Below are positions 8,806-17,494 of a DNA stretch of 64,000 bases, piece by piece (position 1 is the first letter of the stretch; each line of letters opens with the position of its first letter). The DNA comes from DATARH01 sp036268075 (GTDB taxonomy: Bacteria; Pseudomonadota; Alphaproteobacteria; ATCC43930; CGMCC-115725): contig DATAUV010000015.1 in assembly GCA_036268075.1 (NCBI GenBank), positions 62,001 through 126,000 on the forward strand, written 5' to 3'. The notes under the pieces are model-generated. The model was not told the origin of the DNA. It ran no database searches and was given only the letters and a program-made list of their open reading frames with translations. Position numbers and translations under genes: made by a program.

Positions 8806-9303
8806 CTATGGCAACCCTGCCCGTCGCACCGGTTGGCCCGGCGGCAACCCAGCCAGAAGCTCGGCCGCCGTCCGGCCGAGACGCGGATGCCGCCAGCCCG
8901 GCGCGAGGTCGCACAGCGGCGCCAGCACGAATCGCCGCTGGTGCATGCGCGGGTGCGGCAACGTCAGGCGCGGGGTGTCGAGGATCAGCCCGTCGTAGTC
9001 GATGAGGTCGAGGTCGAGCGTGCGCGCGGCGTTGGGCTCGCCCCGCACCCGCCCGAACCGCCCCTCGAGCGCCTGCATCCGGTCGAGCAGGAATTCGGGC
9101 TCGCGCTCGGTGTCGAGGATCGCGACCGCGTTGGCGAACCACGGCTGGTCCGATTCCGGAACCGGCGCCGACTCGTACCAGGGCGAGCAGGCCGCGATCA
9201 GCAAATGCGGTGCGGCCAGCTCGTCCAGCGCCGCAAGTCCGGCCTCCAACGGCGAATCATAGCCGCTCGCCGCAAGGTTGCCGCCGATTCCGATCACAAT
9301 CAT
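8806..9303 (-). CDS. folK: 6-hydroxymethyl-7,8-dihydropterin pyrophosphokinase (HPPK)
   Basis: 165 residues. The HPPK signature is clear: GIGGNL at the N-terminus, ARTLDLDLIDYDG near residue 93, and LTLPHPRMHQRRFVL following. The enzyme transfers pyrophosphate from ATP to hydroxymethyl-dihydropterin in folate synthesis. It is not fused to folB or folP, and neither neighbour is here. ATG start. It is divergent from the NYN-domain gene across an 84-bp AT-richer gap that must hold both promoters. Confidence 0.93.
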   Translation of the reverse strand: MIVIGIGGNLAASGYDSPLEAGLAALDELAAPHLLIAACSPWYESAPVPESDQPWFANAVAILDTEREPEFLLDRMQALEGRFGRVRGEPNAARTLDLDLIDYDGLILDTPRLTLPHPRMHQRRFVLAPLCDLAPGWRHPRLGRTAAELLAGLPPGQPVRRAGLP

Positions 9304-9387
9304 GCACGTTGCACCACGGCTCGCACCCTTGACGCCACCTTACAACCAGATGACACTACCAACATTCTTCAATCCTCGGGGTCGATA

Positions 9388-9969
9388 ATGTTAATTCATC
9401 CAGACGAACGCATAGCGATATTTATTGACGGTGCGAATTTATATTCTGCCGCACGTGGCCTCGCCTTCGACATCGACTACAAACGGCTCCTGGAAATGTT
9501 TCGCTCGAAGGGGCGGCTGATCCGGGCATTTTATTACACGGCGCTGCTGGAGGACCAGGAGTACTCGCCGATCCGGCCGCTCGTCGATTGGCTCGACTAT
9601 AACGGCTACACGATGGTGACCAAGCCCACGCGCGAGTTCACCGACGCGATGGGAAGGCGCCGGATCAAGGGCAACATGGATATCGAGCTGGCGATCGACA
9701 TGCTCGAAATGGCGCAATACATCGACCACGCGGTGCTGTTCTCCGGCGACGGCGATTTCCGCCGGCTGGTCGAGGCGGTGCAGCGGCGCGGGATTCGCGT
9801 GTCGGTCGTGTCGACGCTGCGCTCGTCGCCGCCGATGGCCTCCGACGATTTGCGCCGCCAGGCCGACGAGTTCATCGAGCTGCAGGACCTCGCGCCGCAG
9901 ATCGCCCGCGCCCACCATCCGCGCGACGAAGCCCCCCGCATGCGCGGCGAGCCGGTCGAGAGCCAGTGA
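9388..9969 (+). CDS. NYN domain (LabA/DUF88 family) protein, predicted RNase
   Basis: 193 residues. The PIN-like NYN fold is shown by IFIDGANLY (residues 11-19), KGNMDIELAIDM in the middle, and LFSGDGDF near residue 120, supplying the conserved acidic metal-binding residues. Known NYN proteins are metal-dependent RNases or nucleic-acid binders; the target here is unknown. The ATG at 9388 gives the conserved start. The TGA overlaps the GTG start of the uracil-DNA glycosylase gene (GTGA), indicating coupled translation. Confidence 0.85.
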   Translation: MLIHPDERIAIFIDGANLYSAARGLAFDIDYKRLLEMFRSKGRLIRAFYYTALLEDQEYSPIRPLVDWLDYNGYTMVTKPTREFTDAMGRRRIKGNMDIELAIDMLEMAQYIDHAVLFSGDGDFRRLVEAVQRRGIRVSVVSTLRSSPPMASDDLRRQADEFIELQDLAPQIARAHHPRDEAPRMRGEPVESQ

Positions 9970-10649
9970 GCGGAGGGGCGGCGAGCGAGGCGGCCGCGCC
10001 CCACCTGCCCGGCCCCGCCCATCTACCCGGCCCGGATTGCCCGCTCTGCCCCCGCCTCGCCGCGTTCCGCGCGGCGCAGCGCGGGGCGCACCCGGACTGG
10101 CACAACGCACCGGTGCCGCCGTTTGGCGGCCCTGACGCCGAGCTGTTGATCGTCGGCCTCGCCCCTGGGCTGCGCGGCGCCAACCGCACCGGCCGCCCGT
10201 TCACCGGCGACTACGCCGGCGACCTCCTTTACGCGACGCTGGCGAAATTCGGCCTCGCCGCCGGAGACTACGCCGCCCACCGCGGCGACGGCCTGGCCCT
10301 GACCCGCGCCCGCATCACCAACGCGGTGCGCTGCGTGCCGCCGCAAAACAAGCCCGAAACCACCGAAATCGCCGCCTGCCGCCCCTTCCTCGCCAGCGAA
10401 CTCGCCGCCCTCCCCCGCCTCCGAGCCATCGTCGCCCTGGGCTCGATCGCCCACAACGCCGTGCTGACCGCCAAGGGCCTCCGCCGCTCGCCCTACCTCT
10501 TCGCCCACGCCGCCACCCACGACCTCCCCGACGGCCTCACCCTCACCGACAGCTACCACTGCTCCCGCCTCAACACGAACACGGGACGGCTCACCCCCGC
10601 CATGTTCGAGGCGGTATTCGCAAAGGTGATGGAGAGGTTGGGGCGTTAA
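9966..10649 (+). CDS. Family 5 uracil-DNA glycosylase (UdgB type)
   Basis: 227 residues. GLAPGLRGANRTGRPFTGDY (residues 64-83) is the family 5 version of UDG motif A, with Ala where other families carry the catalytic Asp or Asn. C25-P-L-C28 plus two later cysteines (AVRCVPP, AACRPF) fit a 4Fe-4S site. Motif DSYHCSRLN near the end is the second active-site loop. Family 5 enzymes remove uracil, hypoxanthine and other deaminated bases. The GTG start overlaps the NYN stop. The TAA stop overlaps the opposing toxin stop within a shared GTTAAC. Confidence 0.9.
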   Translation: MSGGAASEAAAPHLPGPAHLPGPDCPLCPRLAAFRAAQRGAHPDWHNAPVPPFGGPDAELLIVGLAPGLRGANRTGRPFTGDYAGDLLYATLAKFGLAAGDYAAHRGDGLALTRARITNAVRCVPPQNKPETTEIAACRPFLASELAALPRLRAIVALGSIAHNAVLTAKGLRRSPYLFAHAATHDLPDGLTLTDSYHCSRLNTNTGRLTPAMFEAVFAKVMERLGR

Positions 10650-11182
10650 CTGCGAATATCGACGGCTGCGGCCGCTGCCGTCTCCAGCGGCACAAAAAGA
10701 GTCAGCGGCCCAGCGTTCAATGGCTTGAATTTCAGCTTTTCGTAAAACTGCGCCGCGCCTTCGTCGATCGCGTGGACCACGATCGCCCGAACGCCGATCG
10801 TATCTGCGGCCGTCAAGCATCGACGAAATGCGTCTTTAAGCAGACCTGAACCTACACCGTGCCGCTCGAATGCAAGATCGACTGCGAGTCGACCAAGCAC
10901 TATCACCGGGACGTCCGAAGGTTGATTTCGCCGGAGCTTGGCCGTGGGCAGTTCCTCTCTGCCAATCGAGCCAGCCGCCAAACAGTAATATCCGACAACT
11001 CGATCACTTGCCGCCACTACGTAAGTGCGGGCCGACCTTCCCTCCGCCGCGCGAGCCCGTAGCCGAAGCCAATCATCCAGCTCAGGATAGCGACATTCGA
11101 AGGCGCTTACATCATCTCCCAGTCTCATGCGTCGCGGGGGCCGCAGTTGCGGCCCCCGGATAATCTTCGGCGATGACGTCAC
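10646..11182 (-). CDS. GNAT acetyltransferase toxin (TacT-like)
   Basis: About 178 residues. The GNAT acetyl-CoA site is seen in VIVLGRLAVDLAFERHGVGS, and the C-terminal FYEKLKFKPL resembles the family end. Together with a DUF1778 antitoxin upstream this is the TacAT/AtaRT arrangement, whose toxins acetylate aminoacylated tRNA. The GTG at 11182 is favoured because it overlaps the antitoxin TGA by 4 bp; a TTG three codons upstream is possible. About 21 residues precede the usual family start (MRLGDD), so the true start could be later. Confidence 0.85.
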   Translation of the reverse strand: MTSSPKIIRGPQLRPPRRMRLGDDVSAFECRYPELDDWLRLRARAAEGRSARTYVVAASDRVVGYYCLAAGSIGREELPTAKLRRNQPSDVPVIVLGRLAVDLAFERHGVGSGLLKDAFRRCLTAADTIGVRAIVVHAIDEGAAQFYEKLKFKPLNAGPLTLFVPLETAAAAAVDIRS

Positions 11183-11481
11183 TTTTCCCAAGGTGCCTTC
11201 TTCGAGAAAATCCTCCTGAGCTCGTCACTTGGTTCAGGAGGATTGTCTAAAATTTCAAGGAATTCGGCGTATTTTTTTTCATCCAGCGTGAATATCTTTT
11301 GTTCTAGTATTACATTCTCAGCTCGCCTACGTACGGTATCGAGCATAAATTCGCTTCTATTCTGCCCAAGTAGCGCTGCCGCTTGATCAATCAGGCTTTT
11401 TGTTGCTACCGAGGCGCGTATGTTTATCGTGACGCCACGCCGCCGCGCGTCCCTTGGACGCGCCACTGCTGTGGCTGGCAT
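11179..11481 (-). CDS. DUF1778 ribbon-helix-helix antitoxin (TacA-like)
   Basis: 100 residues. An N-terminal ribbon-helix-helix (GVTINIRASVATKSLIDQAA) is followed by NRSEFMLDTVRRRAENVIL, the DUF1778 hallmark. The C-terminal tail (residues 60-100) would neutralise the GNAT toxin. GGAG lies 8 bp before the ATG. The reading frame is AT-richer than its neighbours, common for TA modules and consistent with horizontal arrival. It should repress its own operon through DNA binding; the operator was not identified. Confidence 0.88.
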   Translation of the reverse strand: MPATAVARPRDARRRGVTINIRASVATKSLIDQAAALLGQNRSEFMLDTVRRRAENVILEQKIFTLDEKKYAEFLEILDNPPEPSDELRRIFSKKAPWEK

Positions 11482-11555
11482 ACCGTCGTCTCCGTGGAAC
11501 TTCGGACCGTTGCTAGATATGCTTTTGTGTGGACAATGTCAACGCGACGGAGTGG

Positions 11556-12023
11556 CTACTCCCTGTCCTGCGTCCGCATGATCCGGGCCTTGTCCCGCTG
11601 CCAGTCCCGGTCCTTCTCGGCTTGGCGCTTGTCGGACTTGCGCTTGCCGCGGGCGAGGCCGAGTTCGACCTTGGCGCGGCCGCGGGCGTTGAAATAGATC
11701 GACAGCGGCACGATCGTGACGCCCTCCCGCTTAATCGCGCCGAGGAGCTTGTCCATCTCCTTCCGGTGCAGCAGCAGCTTTCGCTTGCGGCGGGGCTCGT
11801 GGTTGAAATGCGCCGACGAGCCGTATTCCGGGATGTTGGCGTTGACGAGGAACAATTCGCCGTCGGTTTGGTCGGCATAGCTTTCGGCGATGCTGGCCTG
11901 CCCGGTGCGCAGCACCTTGACCTCGGTGCCGTGCAGAACGAGCCCGGCCTCGATCTTGTCGGTGATCAGGTAGTCGTACCGGGCGCGGCGGTTCTGCGCG
12001 ACGTGACGATCGGCGGCCCGCAT
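11556..12023 (-). CDS. smpB: SsrA-binding protein SmpB
   Basis: 155 residues. It begins MRAADRHVAQNRRARYDY and contains LVLHGTEVKVLR, NANIPEY and HEPRRKRKLLLH, all SmpB-specific. It ends in the basic KARIMRTQDRE-type tail that folds in the ribosomal mRNA channel during tmRNA rescue. The start at 12023 is set by AGGAG immediately upstream (GCAGGAGCAAAAATG). It follows dapA by 28 bp, the usual alphaproteobacterial order. No ssrA gene was recognised in the window. Confidence 0.95.
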   Translation of the reverse strand: MRAADRHVAQNRRARYDYLITDKIEAGLVLHGTEVKVLRTGQASIAESYADQTDGELFLVNANIPEYGSSAHFNHEPRRKRKLLLHRKEMDKLLGAIKREGVTIVPLSIYFNARGRAKVELGLARGKRKSDKRQAEKDRDWQRDKARIMRTQDRE

Positions 12024-12051
12024 TTTTGCTCCTGCCGCGCTCCTGGCGGGC

Positions 12052-12936
12052 CTAGTTGATGACGCCCGCCCCGCGCATCGCGGTCCGCACCTTTTCCTGC
12101 GTCTCGGGGGTCGTGTGCCACAGCGGCAGGCGGACATCCGGGGTGCAGCGGCCGAGCAGCGAGGCGGCGTATTTCACCGGCGCCGGGCTGGTCTCGACAA
12201 ACAGCGCGTCGTGGAGCGGGATCAGGCGCTCGTTGATCTCGCGCACGGTCGCGACATCGCCCTTCTGCCACGCTTCGTGCATCTCCGCGCAAAGCCGCGG
12301 CGCGACGTTGGCCGTCACCGAGATGCACCCGTCGCCGCCCTGCGCGAGATAGGCCACCGCGGTGCCGTCCTCGCCCGACATCAGCGAGAACTCGCTGCCG
12401 ATCTCGACCCGCATCTTGAGCGGCCGGGTCAGATCGTTGGTCGCATCCTTGATCCCGACAATTCGTGGCAATTGCGCCAGCCGGGCCATTGTCGCGTTCG
12501 ACATATCGACCGAGCTGCGGCCCGGGATGTTGTAGACGACGATAGGAATATCAACGGCATCGTGGACGGCCTTAAAGTGCTGGTAGAGCCCCTCCTGGGT
12601 CGGCTTGTTGTAATAGGGGCACACGACGAGGGCGGCGTCGGCGCCGGCCTCCTTCGCCGCCTGGGTCGCGTGGATCGTGTGCTGGGTCGAGTTGAAGCCG
12701 GTGCCGGGGATGACCGGCGCGCGACCCTTGGCGACCTCGACGCAGAGCTCGATGACGCGCTTCTGCTCGTGCTCGTCGAGCGCCGGGCATTCGCCGGTCG
12801 TACCGATCGGCACCAGCCCGTGCGTCCCCTGGCCGATCTGCCAGGCCACATGCTCCTGAAACGCGGTCTCGTCCACCGCCCCGTCGCGGAACGGGGTAAT
12901 CAACGCGACGAACGAGCCCTTGAACATCGCAGACAT
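12052..12936 (-). CDS. dapA: 4-hydroxy-tetrahydrodipicolinate synthase
   Basis: 294 residues, the normal length. The (beta/alpha)8 aldolase residues are visible: GTTGE (45-49), Y135 in VVYNIPGR, and the Schiff-base lysine K163 in GIKDAT. The enzyme condenses pyruvate with aspartate semialdehyde in the lysine and meso-diaminopimelate pathway, supplying peptidoglycan. The start at 12936 has GGGAGAA just upstream and gives the family N-terminus MFKGSFVALITPF. It is co-directional with smpB and divergent from slt. Confidence 0.95.
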   Translation of the reverse strand: MSAMFKGSFVALITPFRDGAVDETAFQEHVAWQIGQGTHGLVPIGTTGECPALDEHEQKRVIELCVEVAKGRAPVIPGTGFNSTQHTIHATQAAKEAGADAALVVCPYYNKPTQEGLYQHFKAVHDAVDIPIVVYNIPGRSSVDMSNATMARLAQLPRIVGIKDATNDLTRPLKMRVEIGSEFSLMSGEDGTAVAYLAQGGDGCISVTANVAPRLCAEMHEAWQKGDVATVREINERLIPLHDALFVETSPAPVKYAASLLGRCTPDVRLPLWHTTPETQEKVRTAMRGAGVIN

Positions 12937-13071
12937 CGATTTCTCCCGCTTGGGCGCAGTTCGGGCCACGATAGCGTTGCCGGCTGCCGCCTTCAACTGC
13001 GCGATTCCCAGGCACCGACTTGCCGGGCCCGGGGAAAAACCGTAAACACTCCGGCGTCCACCTCGTAAACA

Positions 13072-15045
13072 TTGCTCAGGCGGCGCGCGTTGCTCCGAAC
13101 CTTGCGATTATTTCTTCTTCTCTTGGTCGCGTTTTCCGCGCCGCTTGCCGCGAACGCCGGGCCGGAACTGACCGGAGCCGACCTCACCGCCGGCACCGCG
13201 GCGATCGCCGCGGCGGGACGCAACGATTGGGTCCACGCCTATGCCCAGGCGGCGCAGAGCCACGACCCGCTTCCGGCCAAGATCGTGCGCTGGCTCGACT
13301 ACACCCGTAATCTGTCGGGCGGCCGGTTTAGCGAGATCGCCGACTTCATCACCCACAATCCCGACTGGCCGTACCAGAAGACCCTCCAGCGCCACGCCGA
13401 GACCGCGCTCGCGACCGAAAGCGACGACACCGCCGCCGCCTGGTTCAAGAACCACCCGCCGATCAGCGCCGCCGGCAAGGTGCGCCAGGCCGAGCTGACG
13501 GTCAAAAGCGGCCAGAACGATGCCGGGATCGCGCAATTGCGCGCCGCCTGGGTGGCTGAGGATTTCCTGCCGGGCGACGAGCGCAGTTTCTGGTCGCGCT
13601 ATTCGACGACGATGCGGCCCGAGGACAACATCGCCCGGCTCGACCGGCTGCTATGGGACGGCAACACCGACGCGGCGCGGCGAATGCTGCCGCTGGTGCC
13701 GGCCGACCAGCAGGCGCTGGCCCAGGGCCGGCTGGCGCTCGAAAGCGGCGCCAAGGACGCCGCGGCCACCGTCGCCAAGGTGCCGCCGAGCTTGCAGCTC
13801 AGCCCCGGCCTCGTCTTCGACGAAGTGCGCTGGCGCCGTAAGCAGGATCAGTATGACGACGCCGCGCAAATCCTCGTCGCCCATCCCGACAATCCGGAGC
13901 GACCCGTCATCTGGTGGGGCGAGCGCCAGATCGTCGCCCGGCGGCTGCTCGCCGGCGGCAGGTCCGACCTCGCCTACAAGATCGTCCAGCAGCATGGGCT
14001 GACCGACGGCAGCGCCTATTCCGAGGCCGAGTTCCTCGCCGGCTACATCGCGCTGCGCTACCTGAAACAGCCTGAGGTCGCGTTCGACCATTTCGCGCAC
14101 ATCCTGGCGCGGGTCGACCGGCCTTACGCCAAGTCCCGCGCGGCCTATTGGAGCGGCCGCGCCGCCGAGGCGGAGGACAAGCACGATCTGGCGATCAAAT
14201 GGTACGCCGCCGGCGCCGAGAACATGGCGACGTTCTATGGGCAGCTTTCGGCGCATCAGCTCGGCGACGACGCTCCACCTAAGCCGGTGCCCGAGCCGCG
14301 CCCGACCGCCGACCAGCAGGCCCATTTCGACGCGATCGAGACGGTGCGCGCCGCCGCGCTGTTCGCCGCCGCCGGCGATCGCGACGACACCCGGATCTTT
14401 GTCGCGCACCTGGCCGAAACGGTGCAGGGCCGGATGGATTTCTCGCTGCTCGCCGCCTTTGCCGAGGCGCACGGCCGCATCGACCTGGCGATCGTCGCGG
14501 CGCGCCACGCGATGAATGCCGGGGTGCCGCTGATGGTCCACGGCTATCCGATCACCGCGCTGCCGGCGGGCGGCACGGTCGAGGCGCCGCTGGTCTATGC
14601 CATCGTTCGGCAGGAGAGCGCCTTCGACCAGTACGCGGCGAGCCGGGTCGGGGCGCGCGGGCTGATGCAGCTCATGCCCGGCACCGCGGCGACGCTCGCG
14701 CGGAAGATGCAGGTCGGTTATTCGGTCGGTCAGCTCACCGCCGACGGCGCCTACAACATCCGCCTCGGCCGCACCTATCTGGAGGGCCTGCTCGAGGATT
14801 TCGGCGGCTCATATGCGCTCGCCATCGCCGGCTACAACGCCGGGCCGGGCCGCGTCCGCCAGTGGCTCAGGGATTACGGCGACCCGCGCGGCCACGACGT
14901 CAGCATGGTCGACTGGATCGAGACGATCCCGTTCACCGAAACCCGCATCTACGTGCAGCGGGTGCTCGAAAATCTGCAGGTATATCGCGGCCAGAACGCC
15001 GCGAGCCCGACCGCCTTCTCGCTCGTCAGCGATCTGGCACGATAG
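13072..15045 (+). CDS. slt: Soluble lytic murein transglycosylase (SLT family)
   Basis: 657 residues. A hydrophobic signal peptide (about residues 10-27, ending AANA) exports it to the periplasm. A long alpha-helical superhelix (residues 30-480) is followed by the catalytic domain with VRQESAFD (E515 as the acid), GLMQLMPGTA and AGYNAGPGRV. It cleaves MurNAc-GlcNAc bonds to give anhydro-muropeptides. The start is a TTG with no ATG or GTG ahead of the signal peptide, so the exact codon is uncertain. It is divergent from dapA, a common pairing. Its TAG overlaps a 20-bp tandem duplication. Confidence 0.92.
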   Translation: MLRRRALLRTLRLFLLLLVAFSAPLAANAGPELTGADLTAGTAAIAAAGRNDWVHAYAQAAQSHDPLPAKIVRWLDYTRNLSGGRFSEIADFITHNPDWPYQKTLQRHAETALATESDDTAAAWFKNHPPISAAGKVRQAELTVKSGQNDAGIAQLRAAWVAEDFLPGDERSFWSRYSTTMRPEDNIARLDRLLWDGNTDAARRMLPLVPADQQALAQGRLALESGAKDAAATVAKVPPSLQLSPGLVFDEVRWRRKQDQYDDAAQILVAHPDNPERPVIWWGERQIVARRLLAGGRSDLAYKIVQQHGLTDGSAYSEAEFLAGYIALRYLKQPEVAFDHFAHILARVDRPYAKSRAAYWSGRAAEAEDKHDLAIKWYAAGAENMATFYGQLSAHQLGDDAPPKPVPEPRPTADQQAHFDAIETVRAAALFAAAGDRDDTRIFVAHLAETVQGRMDFSLLAAFAEAHGRIDLAIVAARHAMNAGVPLMVHGYPITALPAGGTVEAPLVYAIVRQESAFDQYAASRVGARGLMQLMPGTAATLARKMQVGYSVGQLTADGAYNIRLGRTYLEGLLEDFGGSYALAIAGYNAGPGRVRQWLRDYGDPRGHDVSMVDWIETIPFTETRIYVQRVLENLQVYRGQNAASPTAFSLVSDLAR

Positions 15046-15083
15046 AAATATCGGTCTGGCCGGAGAAATATCGGTCTGGCCGG
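15044..15083. repeat. 20-bp direct tandem duplication at the end of slt
   Basis: The unit AGAAATATCGGTCTGGCCGG occurs twice with no spacer (15044-15063 and 15064-15083). The first copy overlaps the slt stop codon. It looks like a recent slippage duplication. Confidence 0.85.
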
Positions 15084-15088
15084 CCCAC

Positions 15089-15137
15089 CCCTCTTTATCG
15101 TCACCCCCACAAAGGCGGGCGCGACGAATCAAGAGGG
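15089..15137. terminator. Candidate bidirectional terminator hairpin
   Basis: An outer CCCTCTT / AAGAGGG pair encloses an inner CGTC / GACG stem with GC-rich pairing. It lies between the convergent slt and DUF3309 genes. No long T-run follows, so termination is inferred from position and structure only. Confidence 0.5.
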
Positions 15138-15159
15138 ATGCGCCCTTTTCGGATCGTCG

Positions 15160-15315
15160 TCAGACGTGCCCGTAGCCAAATATCAGATAGACGACCAGGA
15201 CGATCAGCAGCAGGCCGCCGATCCCGAACCCGCCGCCATAGCCATAGCGGGAGTAGCCCCAACCGCCGCCGCCGAACAGCAACAGAATTATCAGAATCAA
15301 TAAGATGAGGCCCAT
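15160..15315 (-). CDS. DUF3309-type small membrane protein
   Basis: 51 residues. A hydrophobic helix (MGLILLILIILLLF) is followed by a Gly/Tyr-rich hinge (GGGGWGYSRYGYGGGFG) and a second hydrophobic helix (LLLIVLVVYLIFGYG). This is the standard layout of the short DUF3309 family found in many proteobacteria. Function is unknown; it is probably an inner-membrane hairpin peptide. GGAGGGATCAAATG gives a strong ribosome binding site at the ATG. It converges on slt. Confidence 0.85.
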   Translation of the reverse strand: MGLILLILIILLLFGGGGWGYSRYGYGGGFGIGGLLLIVLVVYLIFGYGHV

Positions 15316-15466
15316 TTGATCCCTCCATGCCCGGCATTCCCGATCTCATGGGTAGCCGGTCAGTCGCAGTGGTCTGGCCTCGTAAACCGTTTCTGCGAGC
15401 GGACGTTCCAAAAAAGGCGAAAAGGACTTGGCGGGAAAAGGGGACCGCGCGGGATCGAAGCACCGG

Positions 15467-15670
15467 ATGCGGCGTTTCGTGGGCATGGACAGAACCGTCT
15501 ATGCCGGCGGGCCGATCCCGCCTCCGCCGCCGGGAATGCCGCCGGTCCCGCCGCCCAACCCCAGCCAGCCGCCGCCGGTCAAGGAGCCGCCGCGCCCGAT
15601 CCCGACGCCGCGCCCGGACGACCCGCCGCCGCCGATCAACGACCCCCCGCCGGCGCAGGTGCCTCTGTAG
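15467..15670 (+). CDS. Small proline-rich hypothetical protein
   Basis: An open frame of 67 codons from the ATG at 15467, with a second in-frame ATG at 15485. From about residue 14 on it is dominated by Pro runs such as IPPPPPGMPPVPPP. There is no signal peptide and no good ribosome binding site at either ATG. High-GC DNA readily produces proline-rich chance frames, so this may not be a gene. It is convergent with the M23 peptidase gene. Confidence 0.35.
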   Translation: MRRFVGMDRTVYAGGPIPPPPPGMPPVPPPNPSQPPPVKEPPRPIPTPRPDDPPPPINDPPPAQVPL

Positions 15671-15716
15671 CGGCCCAACCGACTGGAATTAGGTGTGGGC
15701 GAAACCTCGCGCGGGC

Positions 15717-17078
15717 CTACCGCGTCTGCGCGACCGGGACGATGTGGCCGAGCTGGAGGAACTTGGTGGGGTCTTGCGGCTCGCCGTTGACCAGCACTTC
15801 GTAGTGGACGTGCGGGCCGGTGACGCGGCCGGTGCTGCCGAGATAGCCGATCTGCTGATGCGCGGCGACGCGCTCGCCGACCGACACGGTGTACTGGTGC
15901 AGATGGGCGTAGCGGGTCGTGAGACCGTGCCCGTGATCGATCTCGACGATTTTACCGTAATCGTCGCGGTAGCCGGCATAGGTCACGACACCGGGCGCGG
16001 TCGCATAGACCCTCGAATCGTACGGCGCGTCGAGATCGAGCCCGGTATGGAACGAACTGCGGCCGTTGATCGGATCTTCGCGCGCGCCGAACGGGCTACC
16101 GAGCCTGTAGTCGGCGAGCGGCGCGGTCACCGGCAGCGACTTCATCATCGCACGCAGCGCAGCGAGCTTTTCCGGGGTCAGCGTCGAGGGCGGCGCGACG
16201 CTGCCCTTCGGCATCGGCACGAACGGGCCACCCTCGCCGCGGCTGACGCCGAATTGCGAGAAGAGGCGGGCGACATCGACGCCGGCCGAGGCCAGCACCT
16301 TCTCGACCTCGCCGACCGGGCTCTTCGTGCCGCGCGGCAGGACGATGGCGGCCTGGGCCTTCTGGGTCGGCTGCGGCATGGCTGGCGCGAGCTGGGCTGG
16401 CGCGGGGGCTGGCTCGGCCGCGCTCGCGGCGAGCGGCAGCTGCTGGCCCTGACGCGCCGAGTTCTTCTGCTCGAGCTTGGCGATCTTGGCCTTCAGCGCG
16501 TCGCGCTCGGCGGCGATCTTGTCGCGGTCTGCCTGGATTTGCTGAAGCTGCTTTTGCGACGAGGCGGCGCTCGTCTGCGCCTCGGTCTCGGCCTTGCTCA
16601 GCCGCGCCAGCAGCGTCACGCGCTGGGCCTCGGTCAGATGCAGCTCCTTTTGCGCCTGGTCGAGCGCGTGGCTGAGCTGCGTCTTGTCCGCCTTGACCAC
16701 AGGGGTCGCCGCGGCCGCCTCGGGCGCGGGCTGCTGCTTGCGCTCGGCTTCGAGACGCTGCTGCTCGGACGAGACGGCGGCGAGCCGTCCCTTAGTCGCG
16801 CCGAGCTGGTCGCGCAGCTTGGTCAATTCGTCCTGCAGCGCGGCGTTCGCGGTTTCGGCGTGAACCGCCGCCTGCCGCTCGTTCGACGCAAGACCGGCAT
16901 AGTGCATGTAGCCGGCGGCGCCCGCGGCCACGGCGATGACCGCCGCGACCCCCGCCCCAGCCAGGCTCACAACCCGGCGGCGCTCGTTGACGAACCCGGT
17001 CGCGCGGCCCGCGAGACGCGCGGCGACCCTCTTTTCGGCGGATTTGAGGCCGCCCAAGCGCAGGATATCAGTGATCAT
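15717..17078 (-). CDS. M23 family (LytM-like) metallopeptidase with coiled coil
   Basis: 453 residues. A single N-terminal membrane anchor (about residues 37-57) leads to a long coiled coil (roughly 65-250). A Pro/Ala linker is followed by an M23 domain (about 335-435) with HTGLDLD and HVHYE, the zinc ligands of active LytM enzymes. It is therefore likely a true periplasmic endopeptidase rather than a degenerate EnvC-type activator. Such proteins cut peptidoglycan cross-links during elongation or division. The start at 17078 gives the MITDILRLGGLKSAEKR N-terminus. It is followed by an intergenic region with repeated short motifs. Confidence 0.88.
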   Translation of the reverse strand: MITDILRLGGLKSAEKRVAARLAGRATGFVNERRRVVSLAGAGVAAVIAVAAGAAGYMHYAGLASNERQAAVHAETANAALQDELTKLRDQLGATKGRLAAVSSEQQRLEAERKQQPAPEAAAATPVVKADKTQLSHALDQAQKELHLTEAQRVTLLARLSKAETEAQTSAASSQKQLQQIQADRDKIAAERDALKAKIAKLEQKNSARQGQQLPLAASAAEPAPAPAQLAPAMPQPTQKAQAAIVLPRGTKSPVGEVEKVLASAGVDVARLFSQFGVSRGEGGPFVPMPKGSVAPPSTLTPEKLAALRAMMKSLPVTAPLADYRLGSPFGAREDPINGRSSFHTGLDLDAPYDSRVYATAPGVVTYAGYRDDYGKIVEIDHGHGLTTRYAHLHQYTVSVGERVAAHQQIGYLGSTGRVTGPHVHYEVLVNGEPQDPTKFLQLGHIVPVAQTR

Positions 17079-17494
17079 CTTCCCCCGCGTTGCAGAGCCC
17101 CGGCCGGTTCCGGCGAAACCCCGGAACACGGCCTGGACCGCCCCTGAACGCCGCGATGCACCCGCGAAACGGGCGCCGACGCTCCCCAACACTGGCAAAA
17201 GGGTAGCGGCGCCACCCAGGTATTGCAACTATAATTGTTACGGATTGTTACATCGCTTGTGGGTAAATTAGCTTCCGCATTGTTCTACCATCTAAAAGGG
17301 CAAGGAGCGGTCAGTTACCATTTAGCAAAAAACCACCGCGGGGGCCGCGTGACTTCCTCAACACCAACAAGTCGGAATTATCCACAGCGGCTATATTGCC
17401 ACAATTAGGCTCGGCTGATTCCGGCGCGATCGTTTTTGCCACAGATAGTTATCCGATCTTGGCATGATTGCCACACCCGTATGTTGCGTAATTA
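17079..17494. promoter_or_regulatory. 416-bp non-coding region upstream of the M23 gene
   Basis: No gene was found here. The DNA is markedly AT-richer than its surroundings from about 17220. It contains direct repeats ATTGTTAC (17234-17241, 17244-17251), three copies of TTGCCACA (17396-17403, 17436-17443, 17468-17475) and one exact DnaA-box match TTATCCACA (17378-17386). Because the downstream ABC transporter gene ends here, the region should serve only the M23 gene. The motifs are candidates for operator sites, not proven ones. Confidence 0.45.

Noticed and set aside
17378..17386. DnaA box as a sign of a replication origin
   Set aside because: Only one exact match is present, with no cluster, no AT-rich unwinding array and no origin-linked genes nearby.
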